NCBI GenBank assembly: GCA_965657085.1
Contig: CBFHND010000008.1
Span: 1 to 64,000, forward strand
From: CBFHND01 sp965657085
GTDB lineage: Bacteria > Pseudomonadota > Alphaproteobacteria > Rhodobacterales > Rhodobacteraceae
Length of the DNA: 64,000 nt
Direction: 5' to 3'
Numbering within the stretch: position 1 is the first letter of the stretch; each line of letters opens with the position of its first letter. Positions 43,524 to 52,873 of this stretch are shown here, piece by piece. Under the pieces are notes generated by a model. That model searched no databases, was not told the DNA's origin, and was given only the letters and a program-made list of their open reading frames with translations. Made by a program: the position numbers and the translations under genes.

Positions 43524-44861
43524 ATGCGTATGAGCCGTTATTTTCTGCCCGTGCTGAAGGAAAACCCTTCGGAAGCACAGATTGTCAGCCACCGCCTGAT
43601 GTTGCGGGCCGGCATGATCAAGCAAGCCAGCGCAGGGATCTATTCGTGGCTGCCGATGGGGTACAAGGTGCTGCGCAAGATCGAGGATATCGTGCACGAG
43701 GAACAGGCGCGTGCCGGTCACATGGCGATGCTGATGCCCACGATCCAATCCGCCGATCTGTGGCGCGAAAGCGGGCGCTATGACGCCTATGGTGCCGAGA
43801 TGCTGCGGATCAAGGACCGGCACGACCGTGACATGCTGTTCACGCCCACGGCCGAAGAACTGATCACCGACATCTTTCGCGCGCATGTGGGCAGCTACAA
43901 GGACCTGCCACTGACGATGTACCAGATCCAGTGGAAGTTCCGCGACGAGATTCGCCCACGTTTTGGCGTGATGCGGGGCCGTGAGTTCTACATGAAAGAC
44001 GGCTACAACTTTGATCTGACCAAGGAAGACGCGTTGCATGCCTACAACCGTCACCTTGTCAGCTACCTGCGCACCTATGAGCGGATGGGTCTGCAGGCCA
44101 TCCCGATGCGTGCAGACAGTGGCCCCATTGGCGGGGACAACACGCACGAGTTTCTGGTTCTGGCCGAAACCGGCGAGAGCGAGGTGTTCTATGACAGTGC
44201 GGTCACCGATCTGACCTTTGGTGATCGGGACATTGATTACGACGACAAGGCCCAGTGCGCGGGCGTCATGCAGGAATTCACAAACCTGTATGCCCGCACT
44301 GACGAAACGCATGATCCGGCCTTGTTTGAACAGGTGCCCGAAGACCGCCGCCGCGTGGCGCGGGGCATCGAGGTGGGACAGATTTTCTATTTCGGCACCA
44401 AGTATTCCGAACCTTTGGGTGCCACGGTGCAGGGTCCCGACGGCAAGCCCGTGCCTGTGCACATGGGCAGCCACGGCATCGGCGTCAGCCGCCTTCTGGG
44501 TGCGATCATCGAGGCCAGCCATGATGACAAGGGCATCATCTGGCCCGAAGGCGTGACGCCCTATCACTGCGGGATCGTCAACCTCAAGCAGGGCGACGAC
44601 GAGGCCGATGGCGCGTGCAAGGCACTCTACGACAGCCTCATGGCACTGGGACTTGAGCCGCTTTACGATGATCGGGATGCACGTGCGGGCGAGAAATTCG
44701 CCACCATGGACCTGATTGGTCTGCCGTGGCGTATCACCGTGGGGCCGCGTGGCCTCAAGAACGGTGTGGTCGAACTCACCAGCCGCCGCACCGGCGAAAG
44801 CAAAGAGCTGCCGCCCGAAGAGGCCGTGAAACGGATTGCGGAAATCTACGCCAATATCTGA
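43524..44861 (+). CDS. proS: proline-tRNA ligase (short, type 2)
   Basis: 445 residues of class II aminoacyl-tRNA synthetase. The N-terminus MRMSRYFLPVLKENPSEAQI, motif 2 in FRDEIRPRFGVMRGREFYMK, and motif 3 in GSHGIGVSRLLGAI are clear, followed by the anticodon-binding domain (about 350-440). It lacks the roughly 180-residue editing insertion of the E. coli enzyme, as usual in alphaproteobacteria. The ATG at 43524 follows GGAG by 10 bases; ATG 43530 is a less well spaced alternative. Confidence 0.95.
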   Translation: MRMSRYFLPVLKENPSEAQIVSHRLMLRAGMIKQASAGIYSWLPMGYKVLRKIEDIVHEEQARAGHMAMLMPTIQSADLWRESGRYDAYGAEMLRIKDRHDRDMLFTPTAEELITDIFRAHVGSYKDLPLTMYQIQWKFRDEIRPRFGVMRGREFYMKDGYNFDLTKEDALHAYNRHLVSYLRTYERMGLQAIPMRADSGPIGGDNTHEFLVLAETGESEVFYDSAVTDLTFGDRDIDYDDKAQCAGVMQEFTNLYARTDETHDPALFEQVPEDRRRVARGIEVGQIFYFGTKYSEPLGATVQGPDGKPVPVHMGSHGIGVSRLLGAIIEASHDDKGIIWPEGVTPYHCGIVNLKQGDDEADGACKALYDSLMALGLEPLYDDRDARAGEKFATMDLIGLPWRITVGPRGLKNGVVELTSRRTGESKELPPEEAVKRIAEIYANI

Positions 44862-44897
44862 TAGCCTGTGCATCGAGGAAATCGAAGCAGGGTGAAC

Positions 44898-45860
44898 ATG
44901 CAGGTTTTGGTGCTGGGCCTGATCTGGCTGATGGCGGGGCTGCCACTTGGGGTCGCCGCGCAGGACGCCGTGCGCGTCGAGCGAATGCAGGCGGCCTTTG
45001 CCACATGGCTGGCGCGCCACGGCGCGGAGGGATCCATGGCCATTCACTTCAAAGGTGTGCCCGCGGCGACCTACGAGGGTGGTGCGGCAGCAGATGACTG
45101 GCTGGAGATGGCAAGCCTTGGCAAGGCGATCACCGCCGTGTGCGTGGCCGAGATGGTGCGCGCCGGGCGCTTGTCCTACGATGCCCGCCTGCCTGCGCTG
45201 ATCGGGCAGGGGCCGGATGTCACCGTGGGCAATTTGCTGGCACAAGACAGTGGGATCACCACCGATGTCACCCAAACGGGCATGTTGCAGTGGCTCGATA
45301 CGCCGGAGGATCGCGCGCAAGACGTGGCGGACCTGATGCAGGGCCCGAAGGATCCGGTCGGGCGCTACAGCTACAACAATGTCAATTATTCGCTGCTGTC
45401 CCTGGTGATCGAGGCGGTGTCGGACGCGAGCGTGCACGACACTTGCAGTGAGCTTGCCTTGCGGCCCGCAGGCGCCACAGCACGTCCCAGTCCCCGCGCG
45501 GGCGGGTTTCTGGCGTGGGGCGGATGGCAAATGACGGTGGAGGACTACGCGCGCTTTCATGGCCACTGGTTCAACGCGGACAGCCCCTTGGGGGCGGACC
45601 CGATGGCGCATCCCAATGCGCAGGTCACCGATGCGGTGTCCTATGGGCTTGGCACGTTCTTTCGCAGGGCGTGGGCAGGACACAATTATTGGCATTTCGG
45701 GGCGCTGTGTTTTCCGGGCCGTTTGAACGCGGGCAGCTATGCGGTGACATGGCAAAGCGAATGGACGGTTGTTGCGGCCTACGATGCTTGCGTGGATTTC
45801 GAGGCAATGCTGTCGCTTGATCTGGCGCTGGGCGATGCCGCCTACGGCGTGCTGCAATGA
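44898..45860 (+). CDS. secreted serine hydrolase (beta-lactamase family)
   Basis: 320 residues. A signal peptide (to about Ala21, GLPLGVAAQ) precedes a beta-lactamase/DD-peptidase fold. The S-x-x-K site is Ser73-Leu-Gly-Lys76, with Tyr-x-Asn in GRYSYNNVNYSLLSL. Relatives include penicillin-binding proteins and esterases. The ATG at 44898 has AGGGTG upstream. Its stop overlaps the DUF2937 start (ATGA). Confidence 0.82.
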   Translation: MQVLVLGLIWLMAGLPLGVAAQDAVRVERMQAAFATWLARHGAEGSMAIHFKGVPAATYEGGAAADDWLEMASLGKAITAVCVAEMVRAGRLSYDARLPALIGQGPDVTVGNLLAQDSGITTDVTQTGMLQWLDTPEDRAQDVADLMQGPKDPVGRYSYNNVNYSLLSLVIEAVSDASVHDTCSELALRPAGATARPSPRAGGFLAWGGWQMTVEDYARFHGHWFNADSPLGADPMAHPNAQVTDAVSYGLGTFFRRAWAGHNYWHFGALCFPGRLNAGSYAVTWQSEWTVVAAYDACVDFEAMLSLDLALGDAAYGVLQ

Positions 45861-46357
45861 TCACGCGCGCCCTGACATTGGCCGGGGGGCTGACGGCGGC
45901 GGCGGCCACGTCGCAGTTCCCTGAATTCTCGCAGCAATATGCACAGCGGCTCGGTGGGGCCGTTGATGCGCTGGCCGAAGTCGTCGCCGATTTCGACGCT
46001 TCTGCCGCGGCTGAAGGCCTGAGCCGAGATCAGGCGTTGGAGCAGATGCGCGGCACCGATTTCATCACACGCCGCCGCGCGGATATGGAACGCACCTTTG
46101 CCCGCCACGACAGGTTGCGTGCTGACCTGCAAGCCCTGCGCGGGCAAGGGCCGTTCATGCGGGCCTATCATGCGGCCCGGATGACCGATGGCGATGTGGC
46201 GCGCGCGGCGTGGACGGATTTTCAACCGGCGGTGCCGTTCAATATGGCCGGGGCTCTTTTTGCCGGGCTTGGGTTCCTTCTGGGTCTGATCACCATGACA
46301 GCGGCCTTTGCTGTTTTGCGCTGGCCCTTGTCGCGATTGCGGCGCCGCACCGCTTGA
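45857..46357 (+). CDS. DUF2937 membrane protein
   Basis: 166 residues. An N-terminal hydrophobic segment (MITRALTLAGGLTAAAATSQ), a helical middle (QYAQRLGGAVDALAEVVADF), and a C-terminal membrane helix (AGALFAGLGFLLGLITMTAA) fit DUF2937. Function unknown. Translationally coupled to the serine hydrolase and 51 bases before lolC. Confidence 0.82.
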   Translation: MITRALTLAGGLTAAAATSQFPEFSQQYAQRLGGAVDALAEVVADFDASAAAEGLSRDQALEQMRGTDFITRRRADMERTFARHDRLRADLQALRGQGPFMRAYHAARMTDGDVARAAWTDFQPAVPFNMAGALFAGLGFLLGLITMTAAFAVLRWPLSRLRRRTA

Positions 46358-46408
46358 CCCTTGGGCGCAAAGCCCGCAGGTTGCGCGCATAAAGAGCAGG
46401 AGCCGCAA

Positions 46409-47695
46409 ATGGCCAAGTCCACCGCCCCCTTTGCCCCATTCGAATGGATGATCGCATGGCGCTATCTGCGTGCGCGCCGGGCCGAGGGCGGCGTGAGTGT
46501 GATGACTTGGATCAGCCTTGTGGGGATTACGCTGGCGGTGTTTGCCCTGATTGCCACGCTGGCCGTGCGCTCGGGCTTTCGCGCGGAATTCGTGGATACG
46601 ATCCTTGGCGCCAATGCCCATGTCACCGTCTACAACATGGGCGAGGTCACGGATGGCGGCCGCATCGACCGCACCATTGCCGATTATGTGGACATGGCCG
46701 ACCGGCTGGCCGCCGTGCCGGGTGTGACGCGCGCTGCACCACTGGTGCGCGGGCAGGTGATGGCGAACCTGCGCCAGGCGAATGCGGGCATCGAGGTCTA
46801 CGGTATCTCCGCGACCGATCTTGCGGGGCTGCCGCGCATCGCGGACCCCGAAACCGCCCTTGGGGACATCACGCGGTTTCAACAGGGCATCGCCATTGGG
46901 TCGGGTGTGGCGCGCGAACTGGGCGCAGGCGTGGGTGACAAGATCAAGATCATCTCGCCCAACGGGGTCAAAACAGCCTTTGGCACCAGTCCGCGCATCA
47001 ACGCCTACGAGGTGGTCTATGTCTTTTCGGCGGGGCGCTATGACATCGACCGCACCCGCGCCTATCTGCCTCTGGCCGAGGCGCAGAGTTTCTTTAACCG
47101 CGATGGCGTGGCGACCGAGATCGAAGTGATGGTCAGCGAACCCGAAGCGGTCGATGCCATGACCCCGGCGCTGCGCATGGCGGCGGGGGAACGCGCGCTG
47201 ACATGGACATGGCGCGAGGCGTCGGGTGGGTTTCTGCGCGCGCTTGAGGTCGAGGACAACGTGATGTTCATCATCCTGTCGATCCTTGTGCTGATCGCGG
47301 CAATGAACATCGTCTCTGGCCTGATCATGCTGGTCAAGAACAAGGGCCGCGACATTGGTATCCTGCGCACGATTGGCCTGACCGAAGGATCGATCCTGCG
47401 CGTGTTCTTCATCTGCGGGGCGTTCACCGGGTTGATCGGCACCGCCATGGGCGTGGTTCTGGGGTGCCTCTTTGCGATCTACATCGATCCGATCTTTTCC
47501 TTTGTGAACGTGGTGATGGGCGGCGGGGTCTGGGACCCGTCCATTCGGGGCATCTATGCGCTGCCTGCCGAGTTGCACCTTGGCGATGTGCTGAGTGCGG
47601 TGGCCCTGTCACTGGGGCTGTCTTTCGTGGTTACGATCTTTCCCGCCCGGCGGGCCGCAAGGATGAACCCGGTGGAGGCGCTGCGCTATGAGTGA
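46409..47695 (+). CDS. lolC: lipoprotein-releasing ABC transporter permease (LolC/E/F type)
   Basis: 428 residues. Helix 1 (ISLVGITLAVFALIATLAV), a large periplasmic domain (about 60-270), and three C-terminal helices (MFIILSILVLIAAMNIVSGL and following) are the LolC/E layout. With LolD it extracts outer-membrane lipoproteins from the inner membrane to LolA. One permease is present, so it may be the LolF homodimer type of alphaproteobacteria. The ATG at 46409 has AGGAG upstream. Its stop overlaps lolD by 8 bases. Confidence 0.92.
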   Translation: MAKSTAPFAPFEWMIAWRYLRARRAEGGVSVMTWISLVGITLAVFALIATLAVRSGFRAEFVDTILGANAHVTVYNMGEVTDGGRIDRTIADYVDMADRLAAVPGVTRAAPLVRGQVMANLRQANAGIEVYGISATDLAGLPRIADPETALGDITRFQQGIAIGSGVARELGAGVGDKIKIISPNGVKTAFGTSPRINAYEVVYVFSAGRYDIDRTRAYLPLAEAQSFFNRDGVATEIEVMVSEPEAVDAMTPALRMAAGERALTWTWREASGGFLRALEVEDNVMFIILSILVLIAAMNIVSGLIMLVKNKGRDIGILRTIGLTEGSILRVFFICGAFTGLIGTAMGVVLGCLFAIYIDPIFSFVNVVMGGGVWDPSIRGIYALPAELHLGDVLSAVALSLGLSFVVTIFPARRAARMNPVEALRYE

Positions 47696-48368
47696 TCCGA
47701 TCTTGCGGCTGGAAGGTCTGACCAAGACTTACAACAAGGGCCTGCCCGGAGAGGTCGCGGTGCTGCGCGGCGTGGACCTGACGCTGGCGCCGGGCGAAGT
47801 CGTGGCGCTGGTGGCCCCCTCGGGGGCGGGCAAATCCACGCTTTTGCATATTGCCGGGCTGCTGGATGTGCCGGATTCCGGAAGGGTCAGCGTGGCGGGT
47901 CAGGACATGACCGGTCTCAGCGACCGCAAGCGCACAAATGCGCGCCGCGACGACATCGGCTTTATCTATCAATTCCACCACCTGTTGCCCGAATTCACCG
48001 CACTGGAAAACATCGTACTGCCACAGCTTGCGGCGGGGGCGTCGCGCGCGACCGCGGAGACCCGTGCGCGTGATCTGCTGGACCGGGTGGGGGTGGCGGC
48101 CCGTGCGGGTCACCGCCCGGCGGCGCTGTCAGGCGGAGAACAGCAGCGCGTGGCCTTTTGCCGGGCGCTGGCCAACGCGCCACGCATCCTCTTGGCGGAT
48201 GAGCCCACGGGCAACCTTGATCCCGATACCTCCGACCAGGTCTTTGGCGCGCTGATGGACCTTGTGCGCGGCACGGGGCTTTCGGCGCTGATCGCCACGC
48301 ACAACATGGACCTTGCAGCGCGCATGGACCGCGTTGTGCGTCTTGACGCCGGGGCGATTACGGCCTGA
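47688..48368 (+). CDS. lolD: lipoprotein-releasing ABC transporter ATPase LolD
   Basis: 226 residues. Walker A is APSGAGKS (43-50), the signature LSGGEQQRVAFCRAL, and Walker B ILLADEPTGNLD. It powers the LolC-type permease encoded just upstream (8-base overlap, so co-translated). Confidence 0.94.
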   Translation: MSDPILRLEGLTKTYNKGLPGEVAVLRGVDLTLAPGEVVALVAPSGAGKSTLLHIAGLLDVPDSGRVSVAGQDMTGLSDRKRTNARRDDIGFIYQFHHLLPEFTALENIVLPQLAAGASRATAETRARDLLDRVGVAARAGHRPAALSGGEQQRVAFCRALANAPRILLADEPTGNLDPDTSDQVFGALMDLVRGTGLSALIATHNMDLAARMDRVVRLDAGAITA

Positions 48369-48467
48369 TTTCCATATTGGAAACAATGTGTTCCTTGGGC
48401 GTGCCTAGTGCGATTAACCAACAAGTGGTACCAGCGGGGGTTGTAACGATATTTCAGGAGCCGTTTG

Positions 48468-49949
48468 ATGTCCGCAATGATGATTATGCTGCTTAGTCTG
48501 CTTGGCCCTTTAATCGCTGTTGTGGACAGCAGATCGGATGATGAAACCGACGACACGGTGACCGAACCCGAAGAAGAAACAGCCGAAGAAGGCACCTCTG
48601 TCGAAGGGTCCGACACCGAAGCCGACGACCTTCTGGGTACACTCTTCAACGACACGCTCAGCGGACTTGGCGGCAATGACACGTTGACCGGTTTTGACGG
48701 CGACGATGTGCTGTCGGGTGGTGAGGGCGACGACGATCTGCGCGGACGGGTCGGGGCTGATACTCTTGATGGCGGTGCGGGCAACGACAACCTGAACGGC
48801 AACGAAGACAACGACCAAATGGATGGCGGTGAAGGCGAAGACAGCCTTGATGGCGGTTTGGGCGATGATGTTCTGAACGGCGGTGCGGGCGCGGACGACC
48901 TGCGCGGCGGCGATGGAGCAGACACGCTTTATGGCGGGTCATCGACCGTGCCACTGGATGCCGCGGCTGACACATTGGATGGCGGCGCGGGGGCCGACAG
49001 CCTGTTCCTTTCGGGTGGTGACCAGGGCACAGGCGGCGCGGATGCCGATATCTTCACCCTGTTGCAGGGATCGACAGGTCAATCGATCATCACCGATTTC
49101 GTGGAAGGCGAAGACAGCATTGTCGTCGAAGCCGAGGCCGGATCGGATGTGACCATCTCGGGTCAGGAGGTCACGGACGAAGGCGTGGTCGTTACCCTGA
49201 GCAATGGCGCAAGCGTGCTGTTGCAGGGTCTGGACGCCCCCGTTGGGGAAGATGCGATTACAGTGGTCGAAGAGGAAGGCGAAACGGAGACGGAAACCGA
49301 AACGGAGACGGAGACCGAAACGGAGACGGAAACCGAAACGGAGACGGAAACCGAAACGGAGACTGAAACCGAAACTGAAACCGAGACAGAGACCGAAACG
49401 GAACCGGGTTTCACTTTCGAAGGCGACGATGACGCCAACAGCTTTACCGGCGACGCCGTCACCAATCTGGCCACGCTGGCCGGCGGGGATGATACGGCAA
49501 CCGGGGGTGCGCTGTCCGACACGCTGGTGGGCGGCGATGGCGCTGACAGCTTGAACGGCGGTGACGGCGACGACCTGCTTTATTCGTCCACCACCAACGG
49601 CACTGACGACTCCGACGCGGATGCGGATGTCCTGTCCGGGGGCGGGGGCGATGACAGCCTCTATCTTGGTGGCACCGACACAGGTACGGGTGGCGACGGT
49701 GCCGACGCGTTCATCTTGCAACGGGACGTGGCGGGCAATGTCACCATCACCGACTATGACCAGGCAGAGGACGCGATTGTCGTGCAATCGGATGCACCGG
49801 GCAGCTTGTCGATCAGCGATCAGACCCTGTCCGACACCGGCCTGCTGGTCACGCTCAGCAACGGGGCGACACTGACCCTCGAAGGGCAGCTGAGCCTGCT
49901 GGAAGATGGCGACATTGCCTTTGTCGCGGTCGAGGCGGCCAATCCGTAA
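48468..49949 (+). CDS. acidic RTX-type calcium-binding protein with Glu-Thr repeat
   Basis: 493 residues. A short hydrophobic N-terminus (MIMLLSLLGPLIAVV) is followed by an acidic linker, RTX nonapeptides (GGNDTLTGFDGDD, GGAGNDNLNG), a middle beta domain, then 20 consecutive Glu-Thr dipeptides, a second RTX block (GGDGADSLNGGDGDD), and a C-terminal domain repeating the middle one (VVTLSNGASVLLQG and LVTLSNGATLTLEG). It binds Ca2+ by family knowledge. RTX proteins are usually exported by type I systems, but no such genes are nearby. The ATG at 48468 has AGGAG upstream. Confidence 0.85.
   Translation: MSAMMIMLLSLLGPLIAVVDSRSDDETDDTVTEPEEETAEEGTSVEGSDTEADDLLGTLFNDTLSGLGGNDTLTGFDGDDVLSGGEGDDDLRGRVGADTLDGGAGNDNLNGNEDNDQMDGGEGEDSLDGGLGDDVLNGGAGADDLRGGDGADTLYGGSSTVPLDAAADTLDGGAGADSLFLSGGDQGTGGADADIFTLLQGSTGQSIITDFVEGEDSIVVEAEAGSDVTISGQEVTDEGVVVTLSNGASVLLQGLDAPVGEDAITVVEEEGETETETETETETETETETETETETETETETETETETETETEPGFTFEGDDDANSFTGDAVTNLATLAGGDDTATGGALSDTLVGGDGADSLNGGDGDDLLYSSTTNGTDDSDADADVLSGGGGDDSLYLGGTDTGTGGDGADAFILQRDVAGNVTITDYDQAEDAIVVQSDAPGSLSISDQTLSDTGLLVTLSNGATLTLEGQLSLLEDGDIAFVAVEAANP
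49281..49400 (+). repeat. in-frame hexanucleotide repeat (20 x Glu-Thr)
   Basis: Twenty consecutive GAR-ACN codon pairs encode (Glu-Thr)20. The unit varies synonymously, with an 18-base higher-order period (GAAACG GAGACG GAAACC) in the first part. It separates the two RTX halves of the protein. Slippage would change copy number without shifting frame. Confidence 0.95.
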
Positions 49950-50040
49950 CTTGCGGTAGTTCCAACCCCCTTCGTGCTTGACGCGCGGGGGGGCATTTGC
50001 TCTGACTGATCGAACGAAAATTCAGTCGGGACAAAGACCT

Positions 50041-51018
50041 ATGCCGCATATCACCCTCAATGAGATTGAACGCACAGTTCAGGCGGCGCTGTTGCGGCAC
50101 GGGGCCGGGGCCTTCGCCGCAGCCGAGGTGGCGCGCGCAGTACGCAAGGCCGAGGCCGTGGGCAACAAGATCTGCGGGCTCTACTATGTTGAAAGCTATT
50201 GCCAGCAGTTGCACAGCGGACGGGTCAAGGGCGATGTCATCCCGGTCGTCACCACCCCGCGCGAAGCGGTGGTGCATGTGGATGCCCAATTCGGATTTGC
50301 CCAGCCCGCCTTTGCCTATGGCCTGGCCCCGGCTTTGGATGCCGCGCGGCGCTTTGGCGTGGCCACGCTGGCGGTGGGTCACGCGCATACCTGCACATCG
50401 CTGGGCTATTTCACCGAACAGATCGCGCTGGCAGGGTTCATGGCTTTCGGAGCCACCAACGCGTCACCCATCGTGGCCGCGCCGGGCGGCAAGACGCGGG
50501 TGATCGGAACCAACCCCATCGCCTTTTCCGTGCCTGACGGTCAGGGCGGTCTGGCCATGCAGTTCGACCAGTCGACCACCACCGTGGCCCTGGGCAAGAT
50601 CACGATGGCCAAGGCCGCGGGCCAGTCCATTCCCGAAGGCTGGGCCGTAGACGCCGAAGGCAACCCCACGACCGACCCCGATGCGGCCTTGGGCGGCTCG
50701 CTGGTGTCGGTGGGGGGCTACAAAGGCTGGGGCTTGGGCCTGATGGCGGAGTTGCTGGCCGCAGGCATGACCGGAGGTGTGCTGAGCCGTGATGTCAAGC
50801 CGCTGAAGGCTCCCGAAGGACCGCCGCATGATTTGGGCCAATACTATATCATCATTGATCCCGGTGCGTCGGACGTGTTCGCGACACGCCTGTCGGCCCT
50901 TGCAGAAGCGGCCAGCGACGACGAAGGGGCGCGGATGCCGGGCAGCCGGCGCATCGAAACCGATCCGGTGGAGGTGTCGGATGCGGTCTGGGACCTTATG
51001 CAAGCGCTCGCCGGTTGA
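50041..51018 (+). CDS. Ldh family oxidoreductase (malate/L-lactate/ureidoglycolate-type)
   Basis: 325 residues of the NAD(P)-dependent MDH2/YlbC/DpkA superfamily. Visible blocks are VKGDVIPVVTTPREAVVHVD, GHAHTCTSLGYFTEQIALAG, the catalytic His region, and RVIGTNPIAFSVPDG. Substrates in the family include malate, ureidoglycolate, and Delta1-piperideine-2-carboxylate. The ATG at 50041 begins MPHITLNEIERTV. It is convergent with the YdcZ permease. Confidence 0.88.
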   Translation: MPHITLNEIERTVQAALLRHGAGAFAAAEVARAVRKAEAVGNKICGLYYVESYCQQLHSGRVKGDVIPVVTTPREAVVHVDAQFGFAQPAFAYGLAPALDAARRFGVATLAVGHAHTCTSLGYFTEQIALAGFMAFGATNASPIVAAPGGKTRVIGTNPIAFSVPDGQGGLAMQFDQSTTTVALGKITMAKAAGQSIPEGWAVDAEGNPTTDPDAALGGSLVSVGGYKGWGLGLMAELLAAGMTGGVLSRDVKPLKAPEGPPHDLGQYYIIIDPGASDVFATRLSALAEAASDDEGARMPGSRRIETDPVEVSDAVWDLMQALAG

Positions 51019-51074
51019 TCGCTGCGGCCAGATCTCGGGACTTGTCCCTGTTGCTTGCTTTTGCGGATCAGCGG

Positions 51075-51512
51075 TTAACCCACCTGCTGGGTCAACCACA
51101 CGCCTGCAGCCATCAGGCCGATGCCACCCGCGCGCGTCAGGCTGACCGGGGACACTTGCGCGCCGAAAAGGCCGAAATGGTCGATGGCTGCCGCACTGAT
51201 CAATTGCCCCAGCAGGACAAAGAACACCGCATTGCCCACCCCGAAATGCGGCGCGATGAAGGTGATGCTGAGCACGTAGAAGGCGATCAGAACACCGGCC
51301 AGCAACAGATACCGCGGCGCGCCCGGCACTTTGGCCAAGGCCCCGGGTCCGGTGGCAACCATGACCGCAGCGCTTACCCCGAAGGCCACCACAAACAGCA
51401 CGGTTGCTGCAGCCGCTGGCGAGCCAATGCGCACCCCCAGGGCCGCATTGAGTGCGGCCAGCACCGGGATGCCGATACCGGCAAAAAGCATGATGATCGC
51501 ATATTGGGTCAT
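51075..51512 (-). CDS. YdcZ-type DMT permease
   Basis: 145 residues with five membrane helices. FAGIGIPVLAALNAALGVRI and VFFVLLGQLISAAAIDHFGL are the PF04657 (DUF606/YdcZ) signatures. It probably acts as a dimer forming a full DMT transporter. The ATG at 51512 has AAAGGGA upstream. It lies 32 bases downstream of the lipoprotein gene on the same strand. Confidence 0.85.
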   Translation of the reverse strand: MTQYAIIMLFAGIGIPVLAALNAALGVRIGSPAAAATVLFVVAFGVSAAVMVATGPGALAKVPGAPRYLLLAGVLIAFYVLSITFIAPHFGVGNAVFFVLLGQLISAAAIDHFGLFGAQVSPVSLTRAGGIGLMAAGVWLTQQVG

Positions 51513-51544
51513 GGGGACGTCCCTTTCAAAGTCGTGCGGCCTGT

Positions 51545-52255
51545 TCACCCGCAAATCCCTTCCAACTCGACGCCGTCCCACGGCAGGCGCACATCGTACT
51601 GACGCGACTGGGGCAGGGGGGCCACGGGCATCGCCTGCGCGATCATCGCGTGCAAACGTTTGGTGCGCGGCGCTGTGGGGTTCAGCGCACGGCAGCACAC
51701 GAATTCCTCGACGATCGCACCTTGCTGCTCGAACCCGTAGTCGGAAAATTGCGGCGTGTTGCTGAGGTCGAACAGATAGGGGTCCGCCCCCTGTTCATGC
51801 TCCGCCGCAGCACGCAAGGGGGAATAGCCGGTGGTCTTGCGGTTCTGCCATTGCCAGACATGGGTCATTTCATGGGCAAACAGCATGGCCGCGATCAATC
51901 CGATCCGGTCTGGGTAGTCCGGCAGGTAATCATCGATGTACCAGTCCTTGTCGAAGAGCACGGTGTTGTAGAGGGCAACAGCCGCCGGTTTGGCGGTGAC
52001 GATGTCGGTTGTCGGGGGCGGCAGGATGCGTTCGCGGCAGGTGGTGCGTGGGCGCGCAGGCCGCCGGAACGTGACTGCACGTGTCGGTGCGCCATTCACA
52101 AGCCGCACGCGCGAAGTGTCCAGCATATCGCCATGCAGCGTCGCGGCAAAGGCGCGCTCGCTGTCGGTCAGGGGGCGTCCGCACGCTGCCAAAAGGCCGA
52201 CCGTGACGAACAGGCAGCCCAAGAGGGACATCAGCGATATGCGTTTGCTGTGCAT
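51545..52255 (-). CDS. lipoprotein with HExxH (putative metallopeptidase-like)
   Basis: 236 residues. The leader carries a lipobox (LLAACG, Cys25). The sequence FAHEMTHVWQWQ contains HEMTH (about 128-132), a zincin-like site, with a downstream acidic AAAEHEQGADPY that could supply a third ligand. Three further cysteines are present. This resembles a DUF4157-like or zinc-peptidase fold; activity is unproven. The ATG at 52255 is chosen, and a Met nine codons on is possible. Confidence 0.7.
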   Translation of the reverse strand: MHSKRISLMSLLGCLFVTVGLLAACGRPLTDSERAFAATLHGDMLDTSRVRLVNGAPTRAVTFRRPARPRTTCRERILPPPTTDIVTAKPAAVALYNTVLFDKDWYIDDYLPDYPDRIGLIAAMLFAHEMTHVWQWQNRKTTGYSPLRAAAEHEQGADPYLFDLSNTPQFSDYGFEQQGAIVEEFVCCRALNPTAPRTKRLHAMIAQAMPVAPLPQSRQYDVRLPWDGVELEGICG

Positions 52256-52265
52256 CCTGCGCACC

Positions 52266-52676
52266 CTATCCTGCCGGACGGGCAAAGGTGGCGGTTGCCA
52301 TCGCCACGGCCTTGCCCGATGGTTGTGCCGTGAGCGTGCAGGCGGCAAAGATCATCGCTTTGCCTGCGCGGGTGATCGTTGCCTCCGCCACGATGGCGTC
52401 ACCCGTGCCGGGGCGCAGAAATTGCGTGTCCAGCGTCACGGTGCTGACCGGAACCATCTGCCCAAAGTGTCCGCCGCAGGCCAGAACCATGGCCGTGTCC
52501 GCCAAGGTCGCCATGACCTGCCCCGACACGATTTCGCCCGCGCGGGTGATGTCGGTCGTGATCGGAATTTCCAGCCGGGTGGCCTCTGGCCCGATGGCGG
52601 TCACGCGGGGGGACAGGGCCAGAACCCAGGGCGCGAACATACGCTCCAGGAACTCCTGTGCTTGGGCTTCGGTCAT
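52266..52676 (-). CDS. PaaI family hotdog thioesterase
   Basis: 136 residues forming a single hotdog domain. AGEIVSGQVMATLADTAMVL holds the conserved Gly-Gln-x-x-x-x-x-x-Asp catalytic helix, followed by TVTLDTQFLRPGTGDAIVAE. It hydrolyses acyl- or aryl-CoA thioesters in relatives. The ATG at 52676 (MTEAQAQEFLERMF) has AGGAG upstream. It is 10 bases from the lipoprotein gene downstream. Confidence 0.86.
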   Translation of the reverse strand: MTEAQAQEFLERMFAPWVLALSPRVTAIGPEATRLEIPITTDITRAGEIVSGQVMATLADTAMVLACGGHFGQMVPVSTVTLDTQFLRPGTGDAIVAEATITRAGKAMIFAACTLTAQPSGKAVAMATATFARPAG

Positions 52677-52873
52677 GGGAACTCCTGCGGTTGTGGCGCC
52701 AGATTACTGCGCTTGGGCAATGTTTCAACCCATCCCGCACCCGTGACATTTGATGATCATCCTGCCCCTGTTTGTTACGGTCCTTGGTGCCCAGGTCATT
52801 TACATGATCGCGGGATCCCCTCGCGGCACGCACCGCGCCCTGCACGCCGGGGTGCCTGGAAAGGACAAGACCA

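Noticed and set aside
43485..45857. A 790-codon open frame on the minus strand opposite proS and the serine hydrolase
   Set aside because: It spans two well-supported plus-strand genes; the composition is that of a GC-rich shadow frame.
48369..48383. TTTCCA-TAT-TGGAAA hairpin after lolD
   Set aside because: Six base pairs, A/T-rich, with no T-tract; too weak to call a terminator.
49281..49400. Tandem repeat considered as a CRISPR-like array
   Set aside because: Units are 6 bases without spacers and lie in frame inside a coding region.
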